The notes under the pieces: generated by a model
The model's database searches: none
What the model saw: only the letters and a program-made list of their open reading frames with translations
What the model was told of the DNA's origin: nothing
Program-made: the position numbers and the translations under genes
Source of the DNA: Bdellovibrio sp. NC01
GTDB lineage: Bacteria; Bdellovibrionota; Bdellovibrionia; Bdellovibrionales; Bdellovibrionaceae
Assembly (NCBI RefSeq): GCF_006874625.1
Contig: NZ_CP030034.1
Span: 310,001-374,000 of the forward strand
Direction of reading: 5' to 3'
DNA length: 64,000 nucleotides
Shown here: one piece after another, positions 26,481-33,901 of the stretch
Layout: every line of letters begins with the position of its first letter
How positions within the stretch are numbered: the first letter of the stretch is position 1

Positions 26481-27113
26481 CTAATTGCTCGAACGAAAGC
26501 TAAAGCCCTGTATGGGGAAGGCGAGTCCATTTGGAAGAGTCAATGCTCTGGAAGGCTTTACGACTGTAGTGTTAGTGTTGAATGTGCTGCATGAACCAGC
26601 CGTGGGGACACCTGTCGTTGAGTCGGGAACAAATGATCTAGATGAACCACTTGCCAAAGTAAAAGTAGATTCAGTACCTGAGTACACGAGATACTGGCTT
26701 CCATTGTATGTAACACTACCTTGCATAAGACCATAGATCCTTGGCGTCTCTATGCGCACAAGACAGTCCCCAGAGCAGTCACTTGACGAATAAGTACATT
26801 TTAGTCCTGCATTGGCAGTATCAAGATTTCCCGGAATACCCAGCAACGGCATATTGCTTCCATAATTCACAGTATCTATTATGCCGACCGCACCATCTGG
26901 AAATTGAACAAGAAGTGAATTTGCCCCCAACAATCCAAGATAGTTCCCAATCAACGCACTCGTATTAGTATAAACTTGTGTTGCCGAAACTGGCGTTGGT
27001 GATGGCGTCGTACTATCCAGACTGGCTTGGTCCGCTGTTTTCAACTTTCCACAAGACGCCAAAAGGAGTGCGAGATAAGGAATCATCATGCCTATTTTAA
27101 ATTTGATACTCAT
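26481..27113 (-). CDS. Lipoprotein of unknown function
   Basis: A 210-aa protein whose signal segment ends in a lipobox (LLASC with Cys near residue 21), so it is a predicted lipoprotein. After a Ser/Thr/Pro-rich linker it has a beta-rich domain with paired cysteines (CTYSSSDCSGDC). Its stop codon touches the start of the outer-membrane protein gene downstream, so the pair likely acts together at the outer membrane. The promoter region carries copy A of the island repeat element. No function is known. Confidence 0.65.
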   Translation of the reverse strand: MSIKFKIGMMIPYLALLLASCGKLKTADQASLDSTTPSPTPVSATQVYTNTSALIGNYLGLLGANSLLVQFPDGAVGIIDTVNYGSNMPLLGIPGNLDTANAGLKCTYSSSDCSGDCLVRIETPRIYGLMQGSVTYNGSQYLVYSGTESTFTLASGSSRSFVPDSTTGVPTAGSCSTFNTNTTVVKPSRALTLPNGLAFPIQGFSFRSSN

Positions 27114-27184
27114 GCTGTTCCCTCTCAGAAGAAAGCTCTCCTTGTATATATCGGCCCTAAACGCGAATTAAATTAAGAAAGTCA

Positions 27185-27214
27185 TTTAAAGGCTTTCATA
27201 ACGTTTAAACGAAT
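27185..27214 (+). promoter_or_regulatory. Island repeat element, copy A
   Basis: TTTAAAGG starts at 27185, CGTT starts 17 bases later at 27202, and AAACGAAT starts 22 bases in at 27207. The core CGTTTAAACG (27202-27211) is a perfect palindrome. The copy lies between the divergent lipoprotein gene and the gene at 27286, as expected for an operator serving both. Confidence 0.6.
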
Positions 27215-27285
27215 ACGGTGTGGGGTAAATGAATCTCTACTGCAATTGTTACGACATTCCCATAAGAGGTGTGCAAGGAGATGTC

Positions 27286-27633
27286 ATGCCTGGACAATCA
27301 ATGCTCACCAAACAACTTTTCGATGCCTATTATTCAGAACTATCCATTGCCGACCACGCTGTTCTTCTTTCTATAGAAGGACGCTTGGACCTTATCGCCA
27401 AACGGTTTCCCTTGAAGGCCATCGCAGACGGAGAAACTTTTTGTCATCATGTGGGTGAAGACCGCTTAGAGGCAAAAATAATCATCACGGAAGGCATATC
27501 CTCTGATGACTACGATAGACTTGTGCGAGAGATTCGTGAGATTTTCGATGATGCGAATTTTCGTCTTATCGCAAAAAAGCTCCATAACGATTTTCTGTCC
27601 ATGAGCTTTCTATTGAAGCGAGAAAACCATTAG
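27286..27633 (+). CDS. Small protein of unknown function
   Basis: The ATG at 27286 has AAGGAG five bases upstream and is preferred to the longer frame from 27229; the product has 115 aa. It is rich in acidic and basic residues with no signal or membrane segment, so it is cytoplasmic. I do not recognise the family. It converges with the XRE repressor gene, sharing four bases at their 3' ends. Copy A of the repeat element lies upstream, so it may belong to the same regulon as the repressor. Confidence 0.55.
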   Translation: MPGQSMLTKQLFDAYYSELSIADHAVLLSIEGRLDLIAKRFPLKAIADGETFCHHVGEDRLEAKIIITEGISSDDYDRLVREIREIFDDANFRLIAKKLHNDFLSMSFLLKRENH

Positions 27634-27980
27634 AGCTTTTTGAACTTTCCAGCGGGAATCAGCTTCGTGATTTTAATTTTCGCATAACCCTCAAAGAAAT
27701 CATCCTCGATATAGTTTTTTAAAGGATCATCGCCTTGAATATCGTCAGCCGCCCCTGTGAGGGCGTAAGACAAGCTGTAACCGAAGTGATTGCACAGTTT
27801 CTTGAGGCTAGCGACGTTCTCCGAAGGCATTGCGCCATCCTTCCACCCCTGAACAACCGATGGAGCGACACCTGCTATGGCTCCAAGCTCTTTCGTAGTT
27901 AGATCCCTTTCCCTCAGTAATTTACTAAGGAATTGGGAGAGGGGCGTTTTCGATGAGGAGTCGCGTTTCTTTCTAGGCAC
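27630..27980 (-). CDS. XRE-family repressor (first of two paralogues)
   Basis: A 116-aa protein with a basic N-terminus and a helix-turn-helix (LTTKELGAIAGVAPSVVQGW, residues 31-50). It shares the stretch KLCNHFGYSLSYALTG and the C-terminal FEGYAKIKITKL pattern with the 118-aa repressor at 37382-37738, so the two are paralogues at distant ends of the island's right part. Copy B of the repeat element lies in its own promoter region, which suggests autoregulation. The C-terminal tail may sense an inducer or mediate dimerisation. Confidence 0.8.
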   Translation of the reverse strand: MPRKKRDSSSKTPLSQFLSKLLRERDLTTKELGAIAGVAPSVVQGWKDGAMPSENVASLKKLCNHFGYSLSYALTGAADDIQGDDPLKNYIEDDFFEGYAKIKITKLIPAGKFKKL

Positions 27981-28026
27981 GGAAAAAGAATACCAAAACG
28001 ATTTAACGTTTTTCTATTCATATTCG

Positions 28027-28047
28027 TTTAAAGGTTTTTTATACGTT
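28027..28047 (+). promoter_or_regulatory. Island repeat element, copy B (partial)
   Basis: TTTAAAGG starts at 28027 and CGTT starts exactly 17 bases later at 28044, as in copies A and C. The right-hand AAACGAAT part is missing, but ATTCG directly before the left part creates a second CGTTTAAA half-palindrome. It lies just upstream of the XRE gene that starts at 27980. Confidence 0.5.
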
Positions 28048-28051
28048 TTAT

Positions 28052-28573
28052 CTATTGCTTTCTTCTCGCCGCTGCGACCCGGACCAATGCCAACAGAGCG
28101 ATAACTACAATGCCACCTATGAGAAATCCCTGACTTCCAATCATTGACGATAGAGATTTTTCTGCTGGCGTTGCAGATATTGAGCTAACTTGGATATATT
28201 GATTATTCCTGCTTTGATATTTTCTGTCGTATTCTTTGAAAAAACCCACCACTTGCATTTTGTCTTTGTAGTGCAATGGTGAAGTGACGGCATACTTATC
28301 AAAATCTGGCGAATCCTGGGTCAGGATAACATCTATATAACGATTGTAGCAGTCGTCTATAGAGTTTGCCGCTCGTATGTTGAGTATGCGTTGGTTAGTG
28401 TCATAGTTTTGCAGACAGAAGACTGCATTAAATGAAATCTCCTTTGAGAGGTAGTTTTCCGGGTGAACCAGCGCTAGGTTAAAGTCCTCAACCTTGATCG
28501 GCTGGCCCTGAGCAAATGCTACAGAGAAACACATGGAAATAAGAATTGCAGCGATCGAAAAAACTCTCTTCAT
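28052..28573 (-). CDS. Exported protein with C-terminal membrane anchor
   Basis: A 173-aa protein with a signal peptide (residues 1-21), a soluble periplasmic domain of about 110 residues containing two cysteines, and a C-terminal membrane segment (FLIGGIVVIALLALVRVA) with a basic tail (ARRKQ). The fold resembles no family I can name. It precedes the XRE gene on the same strand, and copy C of the repeat element lies upstream of its start. Confidence 0.6.
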   Translation of the reverse strand: MKRVFSIAAILISMCFSVAFAQGQPIKVEDFNLALVHPENYLSKEISFNAVFCLQNYDTNQRILNIRAANSIDDCYNRYIDVILTQDSPDFDKYAVTSPLHYKDKMQVVGFFKEYDRKYQSRNNQYIQVSSISATPAEKSLSSMIGSQGFLIGGIVVIALLALVRVAAARRKQ

Positions 28574-28695
28574 GGCGGCTTACCTCGGAAGCTAATTTGT
28601 ATTTGTCACTCAGGCGTGCTTTCTCTTCGCAACGACAAGATGTGAAGTTTACGAAAAACTATCGGAATAAACTGAAAATCAATAAGCGAAAGTCT

Positions 28696-28725
28696 TTTAA
28701 AGGATTTTTGTTCGTTAAAACGAAT
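28696..28725 (+). promoter_or_regulatory. Island repeat element, copy C
   Basis: TTTAAAGG starts at 28696, CGTT at 28713 and AAACGAAT at 28718, the same 17- and 22-base offsets as copy A. Overlapping this, TTCGTTAAAACGAA (28711-28724) is an inverted repeat with a two-base spacer. It lies between the divergent genes starting at 28573 (minus) and 28828 (plus). Confidence 0.6.
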
Positions 28726-28827
28726 GTCCTTTTATCGAATAGACCATCAGCCTAATGAATCTGCGTTGCTTAGGCTCTCTATTCTAAGAGAACGTGCCTA
28801 TGAGTTTGAATTGCAAAAGGTACGATA

Positions 28828-29523
28828 GTGAAAAAGAATACGTCCAACTACGGACCATATATAGACGACTACTGCAAGATTCGCATAAATACTCTTAGAA
28901 AGCTTAAGCGATATGTTGAAAACAACAGCGGCAAGTCTCTTAAGCCATTTGACTACACTCGACTTGAGATATTTCAGTTTATTCAAAAACACCTTGAGTA
29001 TTCTGTTATGGTCTTCGACGGTACCAAGCGAGACTGGCGGTTCGATAATTTGATTTTGATAATGGCAGCGGGCCTTCCTTCGATAGAGTGGCTTTCTCCG
29101 CTCATAGCCTACTTAGATAAGTACAAATCCATAGCGCTCTATGAGTTTCTGGTCTTGCTCGATAGGAAATTCTCTGGGGACTGGATTGCAGGGGAAAATC
29201 CACGAGCAAGAGTTGAGAATATGTCTGCCATCTTATCAGCCATCGAGGCTTCGAGTTCTATCGACAGTCTTCTTTCAAACGATCTATTCGACTTCGATCG
29301 AGAAAATTTCCTATTAAGCATTCGAGAGGGTATTTGCGACAAAGAGTTCACACTATACCTCTTTCTTAAGATCGATTTTATCTACAAAAGCAAGACTGAG
29401 CCCCTTGAAGGGCCAACTACCGTGAGTATCGAGAACCTTTCAAAGAAAGACCTTGCAAAACTTCACAAAGAATATGGTATCCGGCCCATCCATTTGATTA
29501 AGACTTTCGGTTCAACTCCATAA
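28828..29523 (+). CDS. Shortened paralogue of the GmrSD-like protein, lacking both catalytic regions
   Basis: A 231-aa protein from a GTG start. Residues 69-203 (DW-FDNLILIMA through FSGDW-AGE to TVSIEN) are clearly homologous to residues about 340-474 of the DUF262/DUF1524 protein at 30338-32059. It lacks the whole DUF262 domain with DGQQR. Where the full-length protein has the HNH histidine in SIEHI, this one has asparagine (SIENL), and the remaining HNH region is absent. It is therefore not a nuclease of that type. A 30-base hairpin (28771-28800) precedes the start. It may act as a decoy, regulator or partner of the full-length protein. A decayed duplicate is possible, but the frame is intact. 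Confidence 0.75.
   Translation: MKKNTSNYGPYIDDYCKIRINTLRKLKRYVENNSGKSLKPFDYTRLEIFQFIQKHLEYSVMVFDGTKRDWRFDNLILIMAAGLPSIEWLSPLIAYLDKYKSIALYEFLVLLDRKFSGDWIAGENPRARVENMSAILSAIEASSSIDSLLSNDLFDFDRENFLLSIREGICDKEFTLYLFLKIDFIYKSKTEPLEGPTTVSIENLSKKDLAKLHKEYGIRPIHLIKTFGSTP
29032..29436 (+). repeat. Diverged duplication, upstream copy
   Basis: This segment encodes the region shared with 31355-31759. Long stretches can be aligned by eye at both DNA and protein level, for example the codons for FDNLILIMA and YEFLV-LDRKFSGDW. The duplication is old because synonymous positions differ widely. Confidence 0.7.
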
Positions 29524-29535
29524 GCAAAAGCAGCT

Positions 29536-30213
29536 ATGAATAAAACAAATCAAGTAATAGATTTTATAAAAGATAGAAGCTACCAGTTCGGAACAGTTCC
29601 CTTTCTCAAGATAGCGGATAATGAACGAGCGCTCTTTGCTGTAGAAAACTACCTTCAATCATCTGACGTAGAACCTCTTATTGTTCTTGGTCCCGTAGGC
29701 TCTGGAAAAACTCACCTGGTTGGATCAGTCTTGTTTGCCCAAAAAGATGAGGGTCCACAAATCAGTCTTGATTGTCTGATTAGTTTCTGCCTTCGGCTAG
29801 GGATAATGCCCTTAGAACTCGACTGTGCAGCTATAGTAGATGCGTTTAAAACCATTTTTATCGATTGCATCGACTTCGCCTTAAGAAAAAGGGTCTCTCA
29901 GGACTGGCTAATTTTCCTTGAAGACGTTTCTAGGATGGGTTGCAAAGTTATATCTACGGTTACGGATCTTTGGGGATGGTCTCACAAAAATTTTCGAATA
30001 GTGGAAATAAGTATGTCTGTTTCCGGTAAGCAGCAATTGGCACAGTTCTTCTTCACTCAGACTTTTAGAAGAGATCCAATAACCGACGACGAACTCACTC
30101 TATGCTCAGAAGCTTCTAAGGAACGCAGCTTTCGAGCAACTCAAGGCTACATAAAGAAAGGATTCATGCTCCATGAGCTCGGAGAGAGCATAGAAATCCT
30201 CTGGAAAAAATAG
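29536..30213 (+). CDS. DnaA/Hda-like AAA+ ATPase
   Basis: A 225-aa protein with a P-loop GPVGSGKTH at residues 52-60, a Walker B-like strand TIFIDCIDF at 106-114, and a sensor-1-like strand KVISTVTDLWGW. The order and spacing resemble the DnaA/Hda/DnaC AAA+ clade, in which the P-loop reads GGVGLGKTH and Walker B reads IDDIQF; here the second acidic residue of Walker B is Cys. There is no DnaA DNA-binding domain. It starts 12 bases after the shortened paralogue and precedes the GmrSD-like gene, so the three genes look like one system. The Hda-like call is inference from motifs. Confidence 0.6.
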   Translation: MNKTNQVIDFIKDRSYQFGTVPFLKIADNERALFAVENYLQSSDVEPLIVLGPVGSGKTHLVGSVLFAQKDEGPQISLDCLISFCLRLGIMPLELDCAAIVDAFKTIFIDCIDFALRKRVSQDWLIFLEDVSRMGCKVISTVTDLWGWSHKNFRIVEISMSVSGKQQLAQFFFTQTFRRDPITDDELTLCSEASKERSFRATQGYIKKGFMLHELGESIEILWKK

Positions 30214-30277
30214 CCCCTACAGAACAACATTCATCTGGTTAAAGGTCTTAATGGAAGCTTTGTATATCCCCGAGCCG

Positions 30278-30306
30278 TTGAAAGGTCGTAACTGTTAAAA
30301 TATAAT
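30278..30306 (+). promoter_or_regulatory. Strong sigma-70-type promoter for the GmrSD-like gene
   Basis: TTGAAA at 30278-30283 and TATAAT at 30301-30306 are separated by exactly 17 bases. The -10 box is consensus and the -35 box differs in two positions. The expected start of transcription is near 30313, about 25 bases before the ATG at 30338, so the full-length protein can be made independently of the two upstream genes. Confidence 0.7.
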
Positions 30307-30337
30307 GTAAAACGAGTTTATACACCCAGAGGTACAA

Positions 30338-32059
30338 ATGATAAAAAAGGGCTCCATAGATAGCGACAAAATCAGCGTAAAAAGTATCTTTGAATTGTGG
30401 TTTCGCATTCCCGAGTATCAGAGACCTTACAGATGGGGACGTGAGCAAATAGAAACATTTCTTGAGGACGTATCTCAAGCTGCGACGCTAAATCCCGCAG
30501 GAGAATATTTCTTAGGGTCTTTCGTTTATCAAAAGAAAGCTGGCACTAGATCTCCGGTAAGTTTTGATGAAAATGACCTGTTAGACGGTCAACAACGTCT
30601 AACTACGCTGATGCTTCTTTTTGCAGTCATAAGAGACTTAACAGACAATCAGACGCGGAAAGATACCTGTCAGAAGTTTATCTATCAGCAAGCCAACCCC
30701 GATTTGCGTATTCCAGAAAGATTTCGCATTTTCTTTGAAACTAGAGACGGCGCCAGAGACTTCTTAGAAACCTTCGTTAAGAAACAAGATGCAACTTGTA
30801 ATGCTGAAGCCATTAAAGCGGAGGCAGCTAGGTCGGATGATGTAACTGTAAAGAGTATGGCTGAGGCGATTCAGACAATGACCTCCTTTTTCTCATCACC
30901 TGAGGCGCCTTCTATTGACACTTTCTTTCCATTCCTTTTGAACAACGTTTTGATGGTGTATGTCGCTACCGAGGACTTTGAAGATGCTTTCCAGCTTTTT
31001 ACTATCCTAAATAATCGGGGTTTGCCGTTAAGTCAGAGCGATATTCTTAAGGCCTGGAATCTGGGTGTTCTTCAGAACGATTTAGATAGAAAGAGATATA
31101 GCCAGTTTTGGGAAGACACTGAAAGCGAATTCGGCGAACACTTTGACAGGTTTCTATCTTACATCAGAATGTTGCTTCTTAAGGATAAAGCGCGCTTAAG
31201 TCTTCTTAAAGAATTTGAAGATCGGATTTATGGAAATGACAATAGGTCAAAAAGACCGCTCCTAAGCAAGGGGCTCGAAACCTTAAAGCTGATTGAAAAA
31301 CATCGGGAGAATTACGGCACCTTATTCTCGGGTAAGAATCAAAGTTTAGAAATGGACTGGAAGTTCGATAATTTAATTTTGATTATGGCGAACTCGCTTC
31401 CATCGACTGATTGGATTCCGCCGTTACTTGCATATTTCGATAAATATGAATTTAAGAGCATCTATGAGTTTCTGGTTATGCTTGATAGAAAATTCTCAGG
31501 CGACTGGGTGGCGGGAGAAACTCCAACCACGAGAATCGAAAATATGGCCGCTATTATTACGGCAATTGAAAAGTCCGCGTCTATAGATAGTTTGCTCTCA
31601 AGCAATATCTTTGCATTCGATCACGAAAGCTTTCTATCGAATGTTCAAGGCGACGTTTATGGTAGAAAATTTGCACGATACTTATTATTTAAACTCGATT
31701 TTTATTATAGCAGCTCGGAGGGGCCTTATCATCTGCCCGAGACAATAAGTATCGAACATATAGCACCACAAAACCCTTCAACCGACAGTCAGTGGCATAA
31801 AAACTTCTCGGAGCAAGACCGCGAGGAGTGGACCCATAAGATAGGGAACCTGATTCTGATGGGAAGAGGCAAAAACTCTTCTCTTGGAAGGCTGGATTTT
31901 GAAGATAAGATGAAAAAGTATTTCGTTAAAAATATTCAAACAAATCCAAACTCTCTGCGGATCTGGGCCAACTTCGACCAGTGGACACTTAATGATTTAA
32001 GAAAGAATCATTCAATGGTTATCGAAAGGATTCGTAAAGAATACGATATTAATGTCTAA
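30338..32059 (+). CDS. GmrSD/BrxU-like DUF262-DUF1524 protein
   Basis: A 573-aa protein. The N-terminal DUF262 domain shows IPEYQRPYRWG near residues 24-34, YFLGSFV near 57 and LLDGQQRLTTL near 81-91. The C-terminal DUF1524 HNH-like domain shows SIEHIAPQN with His near 474 and IGNLIL followed by NSSLG. In GmrSD and BrxU, DUF262 binds and hydrolyses nucleotides and DUF1524 cuts DNA with modified cytosines, giving type IV restriction. It has its own promoter and an AGAGG site. Its middle and C-terminal part is duplicated in the gene at 28828. A role against phages with modified DNA is likely but unproven. Confidence 0.8.
   Translation: MIKKGSIDSDKISVKSIFELWFRIPEYQRPYRWGREQIETFLEDVSQAATLNPAGEYFLGSFVYQKKAGTRSPVSFDENDLLDGQQRLTTLMLLFAVIRDLTDNQTRKDTCQKFIYQQANPDLRIPERFRIFFETRDGARDFLETFVKKQDATCNAEAIKAEAARSDDVTVKSMAEAIQTMTSFFSSPEAPSIDTFFPFLLNNVLMVYVATEDFEDAFQLFTILNNRGLPLSQSDILKAWNLGVLQNDLDRKRYSQFWEDTESEFGEHFDRFLSYIRMLLLKDKARLSLLKEFEDRIYGNDNRSKRPLLSKGLETLKLIEKHRENYGTLFSGKNQSLEMDWKFDNLILIMANSLPSTDWIPPLLAYFDKYEFKSIYEFLVMLDRKFSGDWVAGETPTTRIENMAAIITAIEKSASIDSLLSSNIFAFDHESFLSNVQGDVYGRKFARYLLFKLDFYYSSSEGPYHLPETISIEHIAPQNPSTDSQWHKNFSEQDREEWTHKIGNLILMGRGKNSSLGRLDFEDKMKKYFVKNIQTNPNSLRIWANFDQWTLNDLRKNHSMVIERIRKEYDINV
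31355..31759 (+). repeat. Diverged duplication, downstream copy
   Basis: This segment of the GmrSD-like gene matches 29032-29436 in the shortened paralogue. It ends at the codon for His 474, which is the point where the two proteins stop resembling each other. Confidence 0.7.
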
Positions 32060-32061
32060 CG

Positions 32062-32080
32062 AGGGGCCTAAGAGGCCCTT
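32062..32080. terminator. Hairpin at the convergent 3' ends
   Basis: AGGGGCC (32062-32068) and GGCCCTT (32074-32080) form a stem with loop TAAGA between the stop of the GmrSD-like gene and the last codons of the DUF429 gene. The T-run on the plus strand is short, so termination may be modest. Confidence 0.45.
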
Positions 32081-32841
32081 TGAACTTCAATTTTTGAAAT
32101 TGCATCGGGCCATTCTGTTATTAGGGAATATCCCTTCGGCCATTCGATGTAACCTTTATCTGCTGTCAGTTCTCGGTAGCATTCGTTCATCAACGCGGAT
32201 TCGTGATTCGTGGAAACGCATTTTTCTATATGTAGTCCTGCAAATGCGCACCAAATGGCATCATATTCGTCGATGGTTAAATCTTTTACGTTAGAACAGA
32301 TTGAGACGCCACGCTCATTGAAGAACGTTGATAGCGCTGCCAGCGGATTTGTGGGCCGATGATCAAAGCATCCAAGTAGCGTACGGCTTCCCTTTGGATA
32401 TGTTTCGGTCGCAAAAATCTTGGCAGTGGCTATCTGAGCTCTTTGCGAAACAGCCCCTAAAAAGGAAGTCGTCGGTCTCAGTGCCTTGAAGACATGATCG
32501 ATAGGACGCATCTGTAGCTCCCAGAGATTCTTCAGTTCGGTGGCTTGCTCCTCCTTCATATATAGCTGCGAGAGATCAAGAGGAGCATCGATAACAACCG
32601 TGCTTTGATTCATGGAGCTAATTTTATTCAGATACTCGATTTCCCGACTTATCTGAGAGCCAATTATCTCGTTATCGGAGAATTTATTGAATGGATGATC
32701 ATCTAAGATGGTAATAGTAATTGCAGAAGGCTCATTTCTTTCAAGTCGAACTACGGCTGTTCTTTTTGATCTATAGCCACTCAAGTCTATGCCATAAATC
32801 TTTGCCATATCAATTTTTGAAGTGTGTTCGTCTTTGATCAC
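32068..32841 (-). CDS. DUF429 protein, predicted RNase H-like
   Basis: A 257-aa protein of the DUF429 type, a predicted RNase H-fold nuclease group. Visible are YGIDLSGYRSKRTAVV near residue 15 with the first acidic residue, VVIDAPLDLS near 82, RPIDHVF, ATETYPKGS and DEYDAIWCAFAGL near 207, which supply the further conserved acidic positions. No activity is established for the family. It converges with the GmrSD-like gene, leaving eight bases between stops. Copy D of the repeat element lies about 90 bases upstream of its start. Confidence 0.75.
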   Translation of the reverse strand: MIKDEHTSKIDMAKIYGIDLSGYRSKRTAVVRLERNEPSAITITILDDHPFNKFSDNEIIGSQISREIEYLNKISSMNQSTVVIDAPLDLSQLYMKEEQATELKNLWELQMRPIDHVFKALRPTTSFLGAVSQRAQIATAKIFATETYPKGSRTLLGCFDHRPTNPLAALSTFFNERGVSICSNVKDLTIDEYDAIWCAFAGLHIEKCVSTNHESALMNECYRELTADKGYIEWPKGYSLITEWPDAISKIEVQRAS

Positions 32842-33226
32842 AACGTCTCCTGCCGATCAGAAAAGATAAATGATCTTTGCAGGGGCATCTCTTGGCAACG
32901 CTTGGCACTCTGTTCTCAACGCACGAATCATTTAAACGTAAAAGTATTGTTTAAACGACCAAGACAGGGGATATCCTTCGAGGATTTCCGAGGTCTCACT
33001 TTGCTACAATACGGCCAGAAAATCCGCGTTCCGAGTCGTGCAGATCTTGCTTATAATATTCTGAATTCGTCTGGAAGCTATCGGACAATCGTCTTGTGTC
33101 CAAAAAGAATGCAAATATTTTTCTGCAATCACAAAATAGTTTAGTTATATCCGTATTACGCCGAAATCAAATCCGTAGGATTAGACGCGTGAGTTGGATG
33201 TGATCCTTTCGAATAAGGGAGTTTAT
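32842..33226. other. Regulatory intergenic region between DUF429 and the TerY-P triad
   Basis: The 385-base gap separates two divergent units. It holds copy D of the repeat element (32931-32960) and a likely plus-strand promoter with TTCCGA at 33029-33034 and TATAAT at 33052-33057, spaced by 17 bases. A reading frame at 32824-33144 crosses the region, but it has no ribosome site or recognisable protein and is not accepted. Confidence 0.5.
32931..32960 (+). promoter_or_regulatory. Island repeat element, copy D (variant)
   Basis: TTTAAACG starts at 32931 (copy A has TTTAAAGG), TGTT starts 17 bases later at 32948 and AAACGA starts 22 bases in at 32953. The palindrome GTTTAAAC is retained. The copy lies between DUF429 and the TerY-P triad. 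Confidence 0.5.
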
Positions 33227-33901
33227 ATGAATGACGATTTTTCTCAGAGGCCATTTGAACTAGTTGAGTTTGCAGAAAACTCAGAACAACGTTGTCCATG
33301 TCTGCTTTTACTGGATGTTTCTGCTTCAATGTCTGGAAGTAAAATAAATGAGCTAAATGACGGACTTATTGCATTTAAAAATGAACTGCTAGCGGACTCT
33401 CTGGCGTCTAAGCGGGTCGAAATTGGAGTTGTGACCTTTGGACCTGTTGAAGTGAAACAAGAGTTTGTTACTGTAGATCAATTTTACCCTGAGCATCTTT
33501 CACCCCAGGGCAATACCCCCATGGGAGAAGCCATAGTTCGCGGAATTAATCTTTTGCAAGAGCGAAAAGATAAATATAAAAACGCGGGAGTTAAGTATTA
33601 TCGTCCGTGGATTTTTTTGATTACGGATGGTGAACCGACGGATGCTTATCACGAAGCTGCAAGCAGAGTTCGTTCTGGCGAAGATCGCAAAGAGTTTTCA
33701 TTTTTTGCGGTTGGCGTCGAAGGAGCGAACCTTGGCACTTTATCACAAATCACTTCTCCTAATAGACCACCAGTTAAGCTTAGAGGTCTGGCGTTTAGAG
33801 AGCTATTCCAATGGCTTTCAAGCTCTTTAAAAGCCGTTTCACAGTCAAAGCCGGGCGATGTAGTGGTACTTCCTCCTAATGGATGGAGTGCGATTGACTA
33901 A
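33227..33901 (+). CDS. TerY/YegL-like vWA-domain protein
   Basis: The ATG at 33227 has a GGGAG site and gives 224 aa. The vWA fold has a full metal-ion site: D30-x-S32-x-S34 in LLDVSASMSG, the threonine in GNTPMGEA near 101, and ITDGEPTD near 140. Two cysteines (RCPC, 23 and 25) precede the first strand, as in E. coli YegL, which the whole sequence resembles closely. TerY-type vWA proteins form a phosphorylation triad with a PP2C phosphatase and a kinase. It overlaps the phosphatase gene and is the first gene of that operon. Confidence 0.85.
   Translation: MNDDFSQRPFELVEFAENSEQRCPCLLLLDVSASMSGSKINELNDGLIAFKNELLADSLASKRVEIGVVTFGPVEVKQEFVTVDQFYPEHLSPQGNTPMGEAIVRGINLLQERKDKYKNAGVKYYRPWIFLITDGEPTDAYHEAASRVRSGEDRKEFSFFAVGVEGANLGTLSQITSPNRPPVKLRGLAFRELFQWLSSSLKAVSQSKPGDVVVLPPNGWSAID

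Noticed and set aside
27286-27980. Toxin-antitoxin pair made of the 115-aa protein and the XRE protein
   Set aside because: The genes are convergent, not co-directional, and the small protein shows no toxin motif.
32824-33144. 106-aa open frame upstream of the TerY-P triad
   Set aside because: No ribosome site, no recognisable protein pattern, and it crosses the promoter and repeat element of the region.
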